A DNA stretch of 64,000 nucleotides from Roseinatronobacter sp052379845 (GTDB lineage: Bacteria > Pseudomonadota > Alphaproteobacteria > Rhodobacterales > Rhodobacteraceae), in assembly GCA_052379845.1 (NCBI GenBank), contig JBQTCF010000019.1. One strand, given 5' to 3'. Each line of letters opens with the position of its first letter. Positions within the stretch are counted from its first letter, which is position 1. Made by a program: the position numbers and the translations under genes. Shown here piece by piece: positions 25,159 to 33,209 of this stretch. The notes beneath the pieces are model-generated. The model did no database searches, had not been told where the DNA came from, and was given only the letters and a program-made list of their open reading frames with translations.

Positions 25159-26364
25159 ATGGATCAACGCACAGACAGTTTGGTTCATACGCCACCCGCC
25201 CCGCATGAGGGCGCGGTTGGTGAAGCCTTGCCAAAGCGCAGGCGCCGCTTTGGCGTTACTTTGTCGCCGCTGAACCAACGCCGTTGGGCCAATTTCAAGG
25301 CCAACCGCCGCGCGTTCTGGTCCCTGATGATTTTGCTGGTGCTGTATGGCCTGTCGTTATTTGCCGAATTTATTGCCAATGACCGGCCTATCATCATCAA
25401 CTATCGGGGCGGTTATTATTTTCCCATCCATAATTTCTATCCTGAAACCGCCTTTGGTGGCGATTTCAGGACCGAAGCCGTCTACCGCGACACCGAAGTG
25501 CAATGCCTGATCCGCACAGGCGGTGCCGAATTGTGCCTTGATGACCCGCGCGACGCGATGGAGCAGGCCGAAACCACCGGCATTGTGGATGGGCAGGAAA
25601 TTGTCGCGGGCTGGATGGTGTGGCCGCCGATTCCCTATTCCTATAACACGGTCAATGACATTGGCCGCGCCGCCCCGTCCCCGCCCGAAAGCCGCCACTG
25701 GCTAGGCACGGACGGGACCGCGCGCGATGTGCTGGCGCGCATTATCTACGGGTTCCGGCTGTCCATTACCTTTGCGTTGGTGGTCACGGCGCTGACATCG
25801 GTTATTGGTATTGCTGCGGGGGCGGTGCAGGGGTTTTTCGGCGGCTTGCTGGATTTGCTGTTCCAGCGCGTGATCGAGTTGTGGACATCGGTGCCATCAC
25901 TTTACATCATCATCATTGTATCTTCGATGTTCATGATGAATTTCTGGCTATTGGTGTTCTTGATGACGCTGTTTGGCTGGACCGGCCTTGTGGGCGTGGT
26001 GCGCGCGGAATTCCTGCGCGCGCGGAATTTTGAATATGTCCGCGCCGCGCGTGCGCTGGGTGTGTCGAACGCAACAATCATGTTCCGCCACGTCCTGCCC
26101 AATGCCATGGTGGCCACGCTGACATTCCTGCCGTTCATCGTGACAGGGGTTATCGGGTCGCTGGCCGCGCTGGATTTTCTGGGTTTTGGTCTGCCGTCTT
26201 CCGCGCCCAGCCTTGGGGAAATGACGCTTCAGGCGAAAAACAACCTGCAAGCGCCGTGGCTGGGGTTCAGTGCCTTCTTTACCTTCGCCATAATGCTGTC
26301 GCTGCTGGTGTTCATATTTGAAGGTGTGCGCGATGCCTTTGACCCGCGAAAGACCTTTTCATGA
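25159..26364 (+). CDS. yejE: Peptide ABC transporter permease YejE
   Basis: This 401-residue DppC-like permease has a ~45-residue cytoplasmic start, a first helix near residues 55-75, a long periplasmic loop (about 80-175, with WPPIPYSYNTVNDIGRA), then the permease core. The EAA loop is RAARALGVSNATIMFRHVLP. It begins three bases after yejB and overlaps yejF by four bases. Confidence 0.94.
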   Translation: MDQRTDSLVHTPPAPHEGAVGEALPKRRRRFGVTLSPLNQRRWANFKANRRAFWSLMILLVLYGLSLFAEFIANDRPIIINYRGGYYFPIHNFYPETAFGGDFRTEAVYRDTEVQCLIRTGGAELCLDDPRDAMEQAETTGIVDGQEIVAGWMVWPPIPYSYNTVNDIGRAAPSPPESRHWLGTDGTARDVLARIIYGFRLSITFALVVTALTSVIGIAAGAVQGFFGGLLDLLFQRVIELWTSVPSLYIIIIVSSMFMMNFWLLVFLMTLFGWTGLVGVVRAEFLRARNFEYVRAARALGVSNATIMFRHVLPNAMVATLTFLPFIVTGVIGSLAALDFLGFGLPSSAPSLGEMTLQAKNNLQAPWLGFSAFFTFAIMLSLLVFIFEGVRDAFDPRKTFS

Positions 26365-27965
26365 CGCGAAGTCTGGTTGTTGAAAACCTGTCCGTGACCT
26401 TCATGCAGGCGGGCCACGCCGTCCCTGCAGTGCGTGGGGTGTCGTTTAATGTCGACAAGGGCGAAACCGTTGCCATTGTGGGCGAATCCGGTTCGGGAAA
26501 ATCCGTTACTGCCTTGTCCACTGTGGGGTTGTTGCCGGATTCCGCGCAGGTCGCGGGGTCCGTCACCTTCAAGGGGCGCGAATTGGTGGGCGCAGATGAC
26601 AAGGTGCTGCGTCAGGTGCGCGGTAATGATATCAGCTTCATCTTTCAGGAACCGATGACATCGCTGAACCCGCTGCACAGCATAGAAAAGCAAATTACCG
26701 AAAGCCTGTCACTGCATCAGGGTCTGTCAGGTGCGGCGGCACGGGCGCGCGTGCTGGAACTGCTGGACAAGGTGGGCATTCGTGACGCTGAAAGCCGCAT
26801 GTCGGCCTATCCGCACCAGTTGTCGGGCGGGCAGCGCCAGCGCGTAATGATTGCCATGGCGCTGGCCAATGGGCCGGAATTGCTGGTGGCCGATGAACCC
26901 ACCACCGCGCTGGATGTCACCATTCAGGCCCAGATCCTTGAATTGCTGGTGGATCTGAAGCGCGCCGAAGGCATGAGTCTGTTGTTCATCACCCATGATC
27001 TGAACATCGTGCGGCGTTTTGCGGACCGCGTCTGCGTCATGCAGGGTGGCGAGATCGTCGAACAAGGCCCCACTGCGCAGCTTTTTGCGGACCCCCAGCA
27101 CCCCTATACGCGCAAGCTGTTGGCGGCAGAATCCACCGGCATGCCTGCCCCCGTGCCGGAAAACGCGCCGGAAATCCTGCGAACGGACGGTTTGCGCATC
27201 TGGTTTCCCATCCAGCGCGGTTTTTTGCGGCGCACAATTGGGCATGTAAAGGCCGTCAACGAAGCCAGTCTGACGCTGCGCGCGGGCGAAACCCTTGGCG
27301 TGGTGGGCGAATCCGGGTCCGGCAAGACAACGCTGGCGCTGGCCATCTTGCGGTTGATTTCCAGCGAAGGGCCGATTGTGTTCAATGGCACCGACATTCA
27401 GGGGCGCAAGTTCAAGGATTTGCGCGCGCTGCGGCGGGATTTGCAGATCGTGTTTCAGGACCCGTTCGGCAGCCTGTCGCCGCGCATGACCATTGAACAG
27501 ATCATTTCCGAAGGGTTGGGCGTGCATGGTGTGCCCACGGGGCGGTCATCGCGCGAACTGGTCGCCGAAATCATGGAAGAAGTGGGCCTGAATCCCGCCA
27601 CAATGGAACGCTACCCGCATGAATTTTCGGGCGGCCAGCGCCAGCGTATTGCGATTGCGCGCGCCATGATCCTGCGCCCCAAACTGGTGGTTCTGGACGA
27701 ACCCACATCTGCGCTGGACATGACCGTGCAAGTGCAGATTGTCGACTTGCTGCGCGCCCTGCAACGCAAGTATGGGTTGGCCTATTTGTTCATCAGCCAT
27801 GATTTGCGCGTTGTGCGCGCCCTATCCCATAAGGTGATGGTCATGAAACAAGGCGATGTGGTCGAAGCAGGTCAGATTGATCAGGTGTTTGACGCGCCAC
27901 GCCATGACTATACGCGCCAATTGCTGGCGGCCGCGTTTGACATTACGGCCATTGGTGCGGCCTGA
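26361..27965 (+). CDS. yejF: Peptide ABC transporter ATP-binding protein YejF (two NBDs)
   Basis: This 534-residue ATPase holds two fused nucleotide-binding domains. Walker A motifs are G41ESGSGKS48 and G316ESGSGKT323. Signatures are LSGGQRQRVMIAMAL and FSGGQRQRIAIARAM, and Walker B motifs are LLVADEPTTALD and LVVLDEPTSALD. Oligopeptide-type extensions follow each domain (HPYTRKLLAAES; HDYTRQLLAAAF). It energises import by YejBE. It starts in an ATGA overlap with yejE. Confidence 0.95.
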   Translation: MTRSLVVENLSVTFMQAGHAVPAVRGVSFNVDKGETVAIVGESGSGKSVTALSTVGLLPDSAQVAGSVTFKGRELVGADDKVLRQVRGNDISFIFQEPMTSLNPLHSIEKQITESLSLHQGLSGAAARARVLELLDKVGIRDAESRMSAYPHQLSGGQRQRVMIAMALANGPELLVADEPTTALDVTIQAQILELLVDLKRAEGMSLLFITHDLNIVRRFADRVCVMQGGEIVEQGPTAQLFADPQHPYTRKLLAAESTGMPAPVPENAPEILRTDGLRIWFPIQRGFLRRTIGHVKAVNEASLTLRAGETLGVVGESGSGKTTLALAILRLISSEGPIVFNGTDIQGRKFKDLRALRRDLQIVFQDPFGSLSPRMTIEQIISEGLGVHGVPTGRSSRELVAEIMEEVGLNPATMERYPHEFSGGQRQRIAIARAMILRPKLVVLDEPTSALDMTVQVQIVDLLRALQRKYGLAYLFISHDLRVVRALSHKVMVMKQGDVVEAGQIDQVFDAPRHDYTRQLLAAAFDITAIGAA

Positions 27966-27988
27966 TAGCGGCAACAGGTGGGGCGCTG

Positions 27989-29203
27989 ATGAAAATCCTT
28001 TTCGTGCATCAGAACTTCCCCGGTCAGTTCAGGCATCTTGCCCCGGCCCTTGCGCAGCGCGGGCATAGTGTCATTGCCCTGACGGCAGAACAGAACAGCC
28101 GCCAGACCCCGTTGCGGACCTATCGCTACCCCATGCCGGACCCTGCGCCAGACCCGCGCCAGTCGCGCATGGGCACCACCTATACGGCCATGACGGACCG
28201 TGCGCACCGCGCCGCGCGTGCGGCGGTACAGTTGCGCGACAATATAGGCTTCAGCCCTGATGTGGTGTTCGGGCATGGTGGTTGGGGGGAAACGCTGTTC
28301 CTGCGTGAAATCTGGCCTGACGCCCGCCATTTGACCTATGCGGAATTCTACTATGCCCCCAAGGGGCTGGATGTGGGGTTTGACCCTGAATTCAGCCGCA
28401 ATGACATCAACGGCCAGTTTGCCGTTGTTGCCCGGCAGGCCCATCTGGCGCTGTCCATGGTGCAGGCTGACGCGGCATTGTCCCCCACCGAATGGCAGGC
28501 TGACAGTTTTCCGCCCCCCTTTCGGGACAAGATCACCATCACCCATGATGGTATCGACACAGATTACCTTAGGCCGGACCCCTTGGCGCGCTATCAGGTG
28601 CCTGGCGGTCCGTTGCTATATGCTGGCGATGAGGTTCTGACCTTCGTTGCGCGCAATCTGGAACCCTATCGGGGCGCGCATATTTTCTTGCGCTGCTTGC
28701 CTGATGTTATGGCCGCGCGACCCGGCGTGCATGTGGTGATTGTGGGCGGGGACGGGGCCAGTTACGGGGCACCCCCCCGGCATGGCAGCTGGAAGGACCA
28801 GTTCCTGCGCGAAGTGCAAGGCCGGCTGGACATGTCGCGCGTGCATTTCACCGGGCGCGTGCCCTATGGCGATTTCATGTCGATCATGCGCATAAGTCGT
28901 GTGCATGCCTATCTGACAGTGCCCTTCGTGCTGTCATGGTCGCTGCTGGAAGCCATGAGCATGGGTGCCTGTATTGTTGCATCCCGCACCGGCCCCGTTG
29001 AGGAAGTGATCACTGATGCCGTTAATGGCCGTCTGGTCGATTTTTTTGATGTAGACCGCTGGTCGGAAATGCTGGTGGATGCGCTGGAAGCACCCCACCG
29101 CTATGACCGCATGCGCGAGGCGGCGCGCCGCACGATTGTTGAAAATTACGACCTGAAGCGCGTTTGCCTGCCGCGCCTTGTCAGGTTTGTGGAAGGGGAC
29201 TGA
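27989..29203 (+). CDS. Glycosyltransferase family 4 protein
   Basis: This 404-residue GT-B enzyme has the N-terminal Rossmann domain MKILFVHQNFPGQFRHLAPALAQ and the C-terminal GT4 domain (FVARNLEPYRGAHIFLRCLP; VHFTGRVPYGDFMSIM). The nucleotide-sugar site is SWSLLEAMSMGACIVASRTGPVEE, with the catalytic E in LLEAMSMG. The acceptor is unknown; polysaccharide or glycolipid synthesis is likely. It follows yejF by 23 bases and could share its transcript without a functional link. Confidence 0.88.
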   Translation: MKILFVHQNFPGQFRHLAPALAQRGHSVIALTAEQNSRQTPLRTYRYPMPDPAPDPRQSRMGTTYTAMTDRAHRAARAAVQLRDNIGFSPDVVFGHGGWGETLFLREIWPDARHLTYAEFYYAPKGLDVGFDPEFSRNDINGQFAVVARQAHLALSMVQADAALSPTEWQADSFPPPFRDKITITHDGIDTDYLRPDPLARYQVPGGPLLYAGDEVLTFVARNLEPYRGAHIFLRCLPDVMAARPGVHVVIVGGDGASYGAPPRHGSWKDQFLREVQGRLDMSRVHFTGRVPYGDFMSIMRISRVHAYLTVPFVLSWSLLEAMSMGACIVASRTGPVEEVITDAVNGRLVDFFDVDRWSEMLVDALEAPHRYDRMREAARRTIVENYDLKRVCLPRLVRFVEGD

Positions 29204-29232
29204 CCACAAACGCAGCCACCCTTCCAGGGCCA

Positions 29233-30588
29233 TCATACGGCCGAGCTGTGGCCTGTCTTTGCCATGGCGTATTCGTCAAAAATGGTGGCAATCATCCGGG
29301 TCAGGGGGCGTCCTTCTGTCGGAATTTCCAGCCCCGCTGCCGTGCGTTTGACGAATGCGCCGTATTTCAGAACGGCCAGATCAAAAATCTGGTTCAGTTC
29401 TGCAGGGTCCGCGCCCAGCCCCTTGACCAATTCGTCGCGGTTGATGGCGAAATCGCACATCAGCGCTTCGATTGCGCGCCCGCGCCATATGTCGGCAGGC
29501 GTGAAGACATGCCCGCGCGCGGTGGCGAACTGGCCTGCATGCACGGATTTTTTCCAATCTGCCGTTGCAGGGGCATTCTGCGCAAACCCTTGCGGAAAGC
29601 GCGAAATCGACGATGCGCCCAGCCCGATCAACACCGGGGAGGTGTCATCAGTATAGCCTTGGAAATTCCGGCGCAGGGTTCCGGCTGCGGCGGCCTTGGC
29701 CATGCTGTCATGGGGGCGCGCAAAATGGTCGATGCCAATTTCATCATACCCGTCCCACATAAACAGGCGGCGTGCGGTGTCGAACAGGTCCAGACGCTCT
29801 TCGGGGCGGGGCAGGGTTTCTGACGGGATCATCTGCTGACGCCGCGCCATCCATGGCACATGCGCATAGCCATACAGCGCCACGCGGTCGGGGTTCAGCG
29901 ACAGAAGTTTTTGCACCGAATCTGCAATCCGCGTTGGTGTTTGGTGCGGCAGACCATACAGGATATCCGCGTTCAGGCTGACAATGCCGCGCGCGCGCAA
30001 CCCGTCGACAGCGGCTTTCGTAATCTCGAAGCTTTGGTCGCGGCCAATGATTTTCTGGATTTCGGGGTCGAAATCCTGCACCCCGATGGACGCGCGGTTC
30101 ATCCCTGCTTCGGCCAAGGCGTCAAGGCGGGCATCATCGATTTCATTCGGGTCAATCTCAACCGAGAATTCGCCACCTTCGGCCATTGGCGCAATATCGA
30201 ACACCAGTGCGGCAAGGTCACGCATTTGCGCTGCGGGCATAAGTGTTGGTGTGCCCCCGCCCCAATGCAACCGTGACAGGCGCACCCCGTCGGGCAATAT
30301 TGCGCGCAGCAGTTCCAGTTCTAAGCGCAACGAATCAATATAGGCCAGAACAGGTGCATCGCTGCTGGTCCCTTGGGTGCGGCATGCGCAGAACCAGCAC
30401 AACCTGCGACAGAACGGCACATGCAGATAAAGCGAAATCTCGCTTCCTGCGGGGATTTGCTGAATCCAGCTGGCTATTGTGCTGCCGCGCAGATCAGATG
30501 AGAACTGCGGCGCCGTCGGATAGCTTGTATACCGCGGCACGCGCGCGTCAAACAGGCCAAGCTTACTAAGTTGCGAAATATAAGACAT
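29233..30588 (-). CDS. hemN: Oxygen-independent coproporphyrinogen III oxidase
   Basis: This 451-residue radical SAM enzyme oxidatively decarboxylates coproporphyrinogen III for heme (and bacteriochlorophyll, where present) without oxygen. The cluster motif is C60-RRL-C64-WF-C67-A-C69, and LHWGGGTPTLM and the HemN C-terminal domain (ALMCDFAINRDELVKGLG) follow. I took the ATG at 30588 (MSYISQLSKLG); another in-frame ATG at 30612 adds eight residues. A perfect FNR box lies upstream, shared with the divergent fnrL gene. With the box centred near 30630.5, a class II start site would fall almost at the 30588 ATG, so the mRNA may have little or no leader. Confidence 0.94.
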   Translation of the reverse strand: MSYISQLSKLGLFDARVPRYTSYPTAPQFSSDLRGSTIASWIQQIPAGSEISLYLHVPFCRRLCWFCACRTQGTSSDAPVLAYIDSLRLELELLRAILPDGVRLSRLHWGGGTPTLMPAAQMRDLAALVFDIAPMAEGGEFSVEIDPNEIDDARLDALAEAGMNRASIGVQDFDPEIQKIIGRDQSFEITKAAVDGLRARGIVSLNADILYGLPHQTPTRIADSVQKLLSLNPDRVALYGYAHVPWMARRQQMIPSETLPRPEERLDLFDTARRLFMWDGYDEIGIDHFARPHDSMAKAAAAGTLRRNFQGYTDDTSPVLIGLGASSISRFPQGFAQNAPATADWKKSVHAGQFATARGHVFTPADIWRGRAIEALMCDFAINRDELVKGLGADPAELNQIFDLAVLKYGAFVKRTAAGLEIPTEGRPLTRMIATIFDEYAMAKTGHSSAV

Positions 30589-30623
30589 GTGTGTAAGGTA
30601 TACTTGGCACATGGCAAAACTCT

Positions 30624-30637
30624 TTGATGTAGATCAA
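30624..30637. promoter_or_regulatory. FNR box between hemN and fnrL
   Basis: TTGATGTAGATCAA is a perfect match to TTGAT-N4-ATCAA. It sits 35 bases from the hemN ATG at 30588 and only five bases before the fnrL ATG. For hemN it fits activation. For fnrL it overlaps the translation start region and fits negative autoregulation. Confidence 0.85.
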
Positions 30638-30642
30638 CCAGC

Positions 30643-31395
30643 ATGACGCGCGTTACACCAAAAATTCAGGCTGCCGGGCATGATTGCGCGGCGTGCCCCA
30701 TTCGACACCGCGCCGTTTGTGCACGGTGCGAGGCTGACGAACTGCAGGTTCTTGAGCAAATCAAGTATTATCGCAGCTTTGAGGCCGGTCAAACCGTTGT
30801 CTGGGCGGGGGATACAATGGATTTTGTCGCGTCTGTCGTGACCGGCATTGCCACGCTTAGTCAGACCATGGAAGACGGGCGCCGCCAGATGGTCGGGCTT
30901 TTGTTGCCATCGGATTTTGCCGGTCGGCCCGGACGGGCAACGTCCGCCTATGATGTGACGGCAGCCACCGATCTGGTGATGTGCTGTTTTCGCCGTAAAC
31001 CGTTTGAAAGCCTGATGCTCAGCACGCCGCATATCGGGCAGCGCCTGCTGGAAATGACGCTGGACGAACTGGACGCAGCGCGCGAATGGATGCTGCTGCT
31101 TGGGCGCAAGACTGCCCGCGAAAAAATTGCCAGCCTGCTGTGTATCATTGCCCGGCGGGATGCATCGCTGCAACTTAGCCAGACACAAGGGGAGCTGCGT
31201 TTTGACCTGCCCCTGACGCGCGAGGCGATGTCAGAATATCTGGGTCTGACGCTGGAAACCGTCAGCCGTCAAATGTCCAGCCTGCGCCGCGAAGGGTTGA
31301 TTCTGACCGAAGGCAAGCGCCATATCATCATTCCGGATTTTGACCGTCTTCTGGAAGAAACAGGTGACGATTCCGATGGTGGCTTTCTGGTTTGA
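30643..31395 (+). CDS. fnrL: Anaerobic transcriptional regulator FnrL
   Basis: This 250-residue CRP/FNR protein senses oxygen through a [4Fe-4S] cluster. Candidate ligands are C15, C18, C26 and C29, and central C114/C115 (one N-terminal cysteine is spare). The cyclic-nucleotide-like beta roll is followed by a dimer helix and the HTH SEYLGLTLETVSRQMSSLRR, whose E-x2-SR residues read TTGAT half sites. In Rhodobacter, FnrL activates hemN and the cbb3 operon, both next to it here. An FNR box overlaps its own start region. Confidence 0.95.
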   Translation: MTRVTPKIQAAGHDCAACPIRHRAVCARCEADELQVLEQIKYYRSFEAGQTVVWAGDTMDFVASVVTGIATLSQTMEDGRRQMVGLLLPSDFAGRPGRATSAYDVTAATDLVMCCFRRKPFESLMLSTPHIGQRLLEMTLDELDAAREWMLLLGRKTAREKIASLLCIIARRDASLQLSQTQGELRFDLPLTREAMSEYLGLTLETVSRQMSSLRREGLILTEGKRHIIIPDFDRLLEETGDDSDGGFLV

Positions 31396-31508
31396 CGGGC
31401 AGGGTGCCGTCTTGTCGTGACGGTCATGGAATAAACACATTTCTTGCGCTGTATAGCCACCAAAGCGTTTTCTAACCCCGTATATGTGTTGCAGTTTCGG
31501 GGGGATCA

Positions 31509-31964
31509 ATGTTCGACTGGGATAAGGATTATGATGATCTGGTCGTCATTGGCGGGCAGGTCGCGGCAACGACTGATGGTGTTCTGGCGCAGGATAATGC
31601 ATGGTTGGGCCGTTTCGCGCGGTTATGCGCCATTTTCTGCCTTGCAGTGATCAGCTTCTATCCCAGTCATACAGAAACCGCGTCTGGTCAGGTGGTAAGT
31701 TTCGCGGCGCCCGGCACCCACAGGAATGACATGCCCCTGCCGGAAGGTTTGCAAACCTACACGGTCGTGGAAACGCAAACCTTCCTGAATGGTATTGCGG
31801 CGCTTGGAAACGCTGACTTGCGGGCCTATGCCAGTATTACGGCCCAAGACCTTGATCATGCCGCAGGCACACGCACTGCAGGGTTCTTTCAGGACGCGAT
31901 GATCATGATTGAATTCGAAATGGCCCGGCGGGGAATGGCCGCGCATCCAAGCCCCGCATTCTAG
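31509..31964 (+). CDS. Hypothetical membrane-anchored protein
   Basis: This is a 151-residue protein I do not recognise. It has a short acidic start (MFDWDKDYDDLVVIGG), one likely transmembrane segment near residues 36-52 (FARLCAIFCLAVISFYPS) and a soluble C-terminal part with no cysteines. GGGGG lies four bases before the ATG, and codon use is like that of its neighbours, so it is probably real. It lies 113 bases after fnrL. Its TAG stop is formed by the left edge of repeat copy 4. Confidence 0.65.
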   Translation: MFDWDKDYDDLVVIGGQVAATTDGVLAQDNAWLGRFARLCAIFCLAVISFYPSHTETASGQVVSFAAPGTHRNDMPLPEGLQTYTVVETQTFLNGIAALGNADLRAYASITAQDLDHAAGTRTAGFFQDAMIMIEFEMARRGMAAHPSPAF

Positions 31965-32069
31965 AGTGTGTCGCGTTCATTCGCATTCACACCACACACT
32001 CTAACTTATTGATTTCGCAGATTCGAGAAGCGCAAAACTGGTTCCCACTTTTGCGCAACACGCTTTAAT
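31962..32069. repeat. Dispersed two-hairpin intergenic repeat, copy 4
   Basis: Hairpin 1 pairs AGAGTGTGT (31963-31971) with ACACACTCT (31994-32002); compared with copy 2 the A-T pair has become G-C on both arms. Hairpin 2 pairs GCGCAAAA with TTTTGCGC. The left edge supplies the TAG stop of the hypothetical gene, and the right edge (TTTAATG) supplies the TAA stop (complement of 32065-32067) of the convergent stress-protein gene. It fills the whole gap between them. Confidence 0.85.
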
Positions 32070-32904
32070 GTGCCAAAAACACGGCGCAAGGTGTGTCCTC
32101 CAGCATGTCGCGCGTCGCACCGCCAAGGATAGCTTCGCGCAGGCGTGAGCGCCCATATGCCCCCATTACCAGCAAATCCGCTGACTGGTCCTGCAGGTGT
32201 CTGCGCAGAATATCGCTGGTGCGCGGCAGGGCACGTGCCAGAACCGACACATCGGCCTGAACCCCGTGGCGCACCAACATCTGGGCCAGCAGGCCGCCCG
32301 GATCGGACCGTTCGGCACCGTGGGACGGCGGGTCAATGATAACCATATTGACAAGATCGGCCTGTGTCATGATTGGCAGGGCTGCGCGCGCGGCATGCAG
32401 GGCCTCGTCACTTTGGTTCCAGGCCAGAACCACCTTGTTGAAATCCGGCAGCTTGGCCCCCGGTTTCGGCAGCACCAGCACGGGGGCATCCCCTTCGAAC
32501 AATGCGGATTCCACGATCACTTCGTCTTGTGGGCCGCGGCCCGCGCCATAAGGCAGCGGCAGGACCACCAGATCAGAGAACCGCGCCTTCAGCCCGACAT
32601 AGGAAGCAATGCCGCCCAAGGACAACACGGCGCTGTCAGTGCTCCAGCGTATGTCGCAGCTGCGCAGGACATCGCGCGCCTTGTCTTGCAGCGTATCGGC
32701 GGTTGCCTTGGCGGCATCTATGGAATCCTGATAGATGATTGCAGGCGCACCAGCGTAGAATCCCATGCTTTGCGTGGTGTCAACGCCAAGGCAGCACACT
32801 TCCAGATGGGCGTCAAAGCGCTGCGCAAGCTCGGCGGCAGAGTGTAACAGCGCCGCAAGGCCCGTTTCGCCAGCAATGAACGTGACCAAGGACTTGTAGG
32901 ACAT
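32065..32904 (-). CDS. Universal stress protein (UspA family)
   Basis: This 279-residue protein is long enough for two tandem Usp domains. The second half has the ATP-binding pattern LLVMGAYGRSRLREAILGGAT; the first half starts SYKSLVTFIAGETG and has a degenerate motif. It is divergent from ccoN, and Usp genes beside cbb3 operons are often FnrL-dependent in this group. AGGAG lies six bases before the ATG at 32904 and three before the one at 32907, so I took 32904. Confidence 0.88.
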   Translation of the reverse strand: MSYKSLVTFIAGETGLAALLHSAAELAQRFDAHLEVCCLGVDTTQSMGFYAGAPAIIYQDSIDAAKATADTLQDKARDVLRSCDIRWSTDSAVLSLGGIASYVGLKARFSDLVVLPLPYGAGRGPQDEVIVESALFEGDAPVLVLPKPGAKLPDFNKVVLAWNQSDEALHAARAALPIMTQADLVNMVIIDPPSHGAERSDPGGLLAQMLVRHGVQADVSVLARALPRTSDILRRHLQDQSADLLVMGAYGRSRLREAILGGATRDMLEDTPCAVFLAH

Positions 32905-33209
32905 CATGAGCTCCTTTCTTGAACTGTGCCGTGAAGGTCAGTTTGATGTTTCGCGCATACAGGCGTAAAATCACACTCCTGACGCTGCAGTGCCGCGCCG
33001 CACATCGTCTGAACCCCCAAGCATCCGGGCGTTCCAGTTGCACCATGCCTGAGGATGTGCACTTAAACATTGATCTGACGCAAATAATTCAATTGCGAAA
33101 TTTGACCTGAATCAAAGTCCTTGCCACCGGCCCGTGACAAAACGCACCATGCAAAACTGTCCGTGTTATATGTAATAAGATAGCAGGATGATAATAAGGG
33201 ACGCAGATC
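32905..33209. promoter_or_regulatory. Divergent usp/ccoN control region with two FNR-type sites
   Basis: These 305 bases hold no gene. TTGACCTGAATCAA (33102-33115) differs from the FNR consensus at one base. TTGATCTGACGCAA (33070-33083) keeps one perfect half site. A -10-like TATATG/TAATAA stretch lies near 33167-33177, about 60-70 bases from the better box, which would suit class I activation of ccoN. The weaker site may serve the usp gene. GGGA lies eight bases before the ccoN ATG. Confidence 0.65.
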
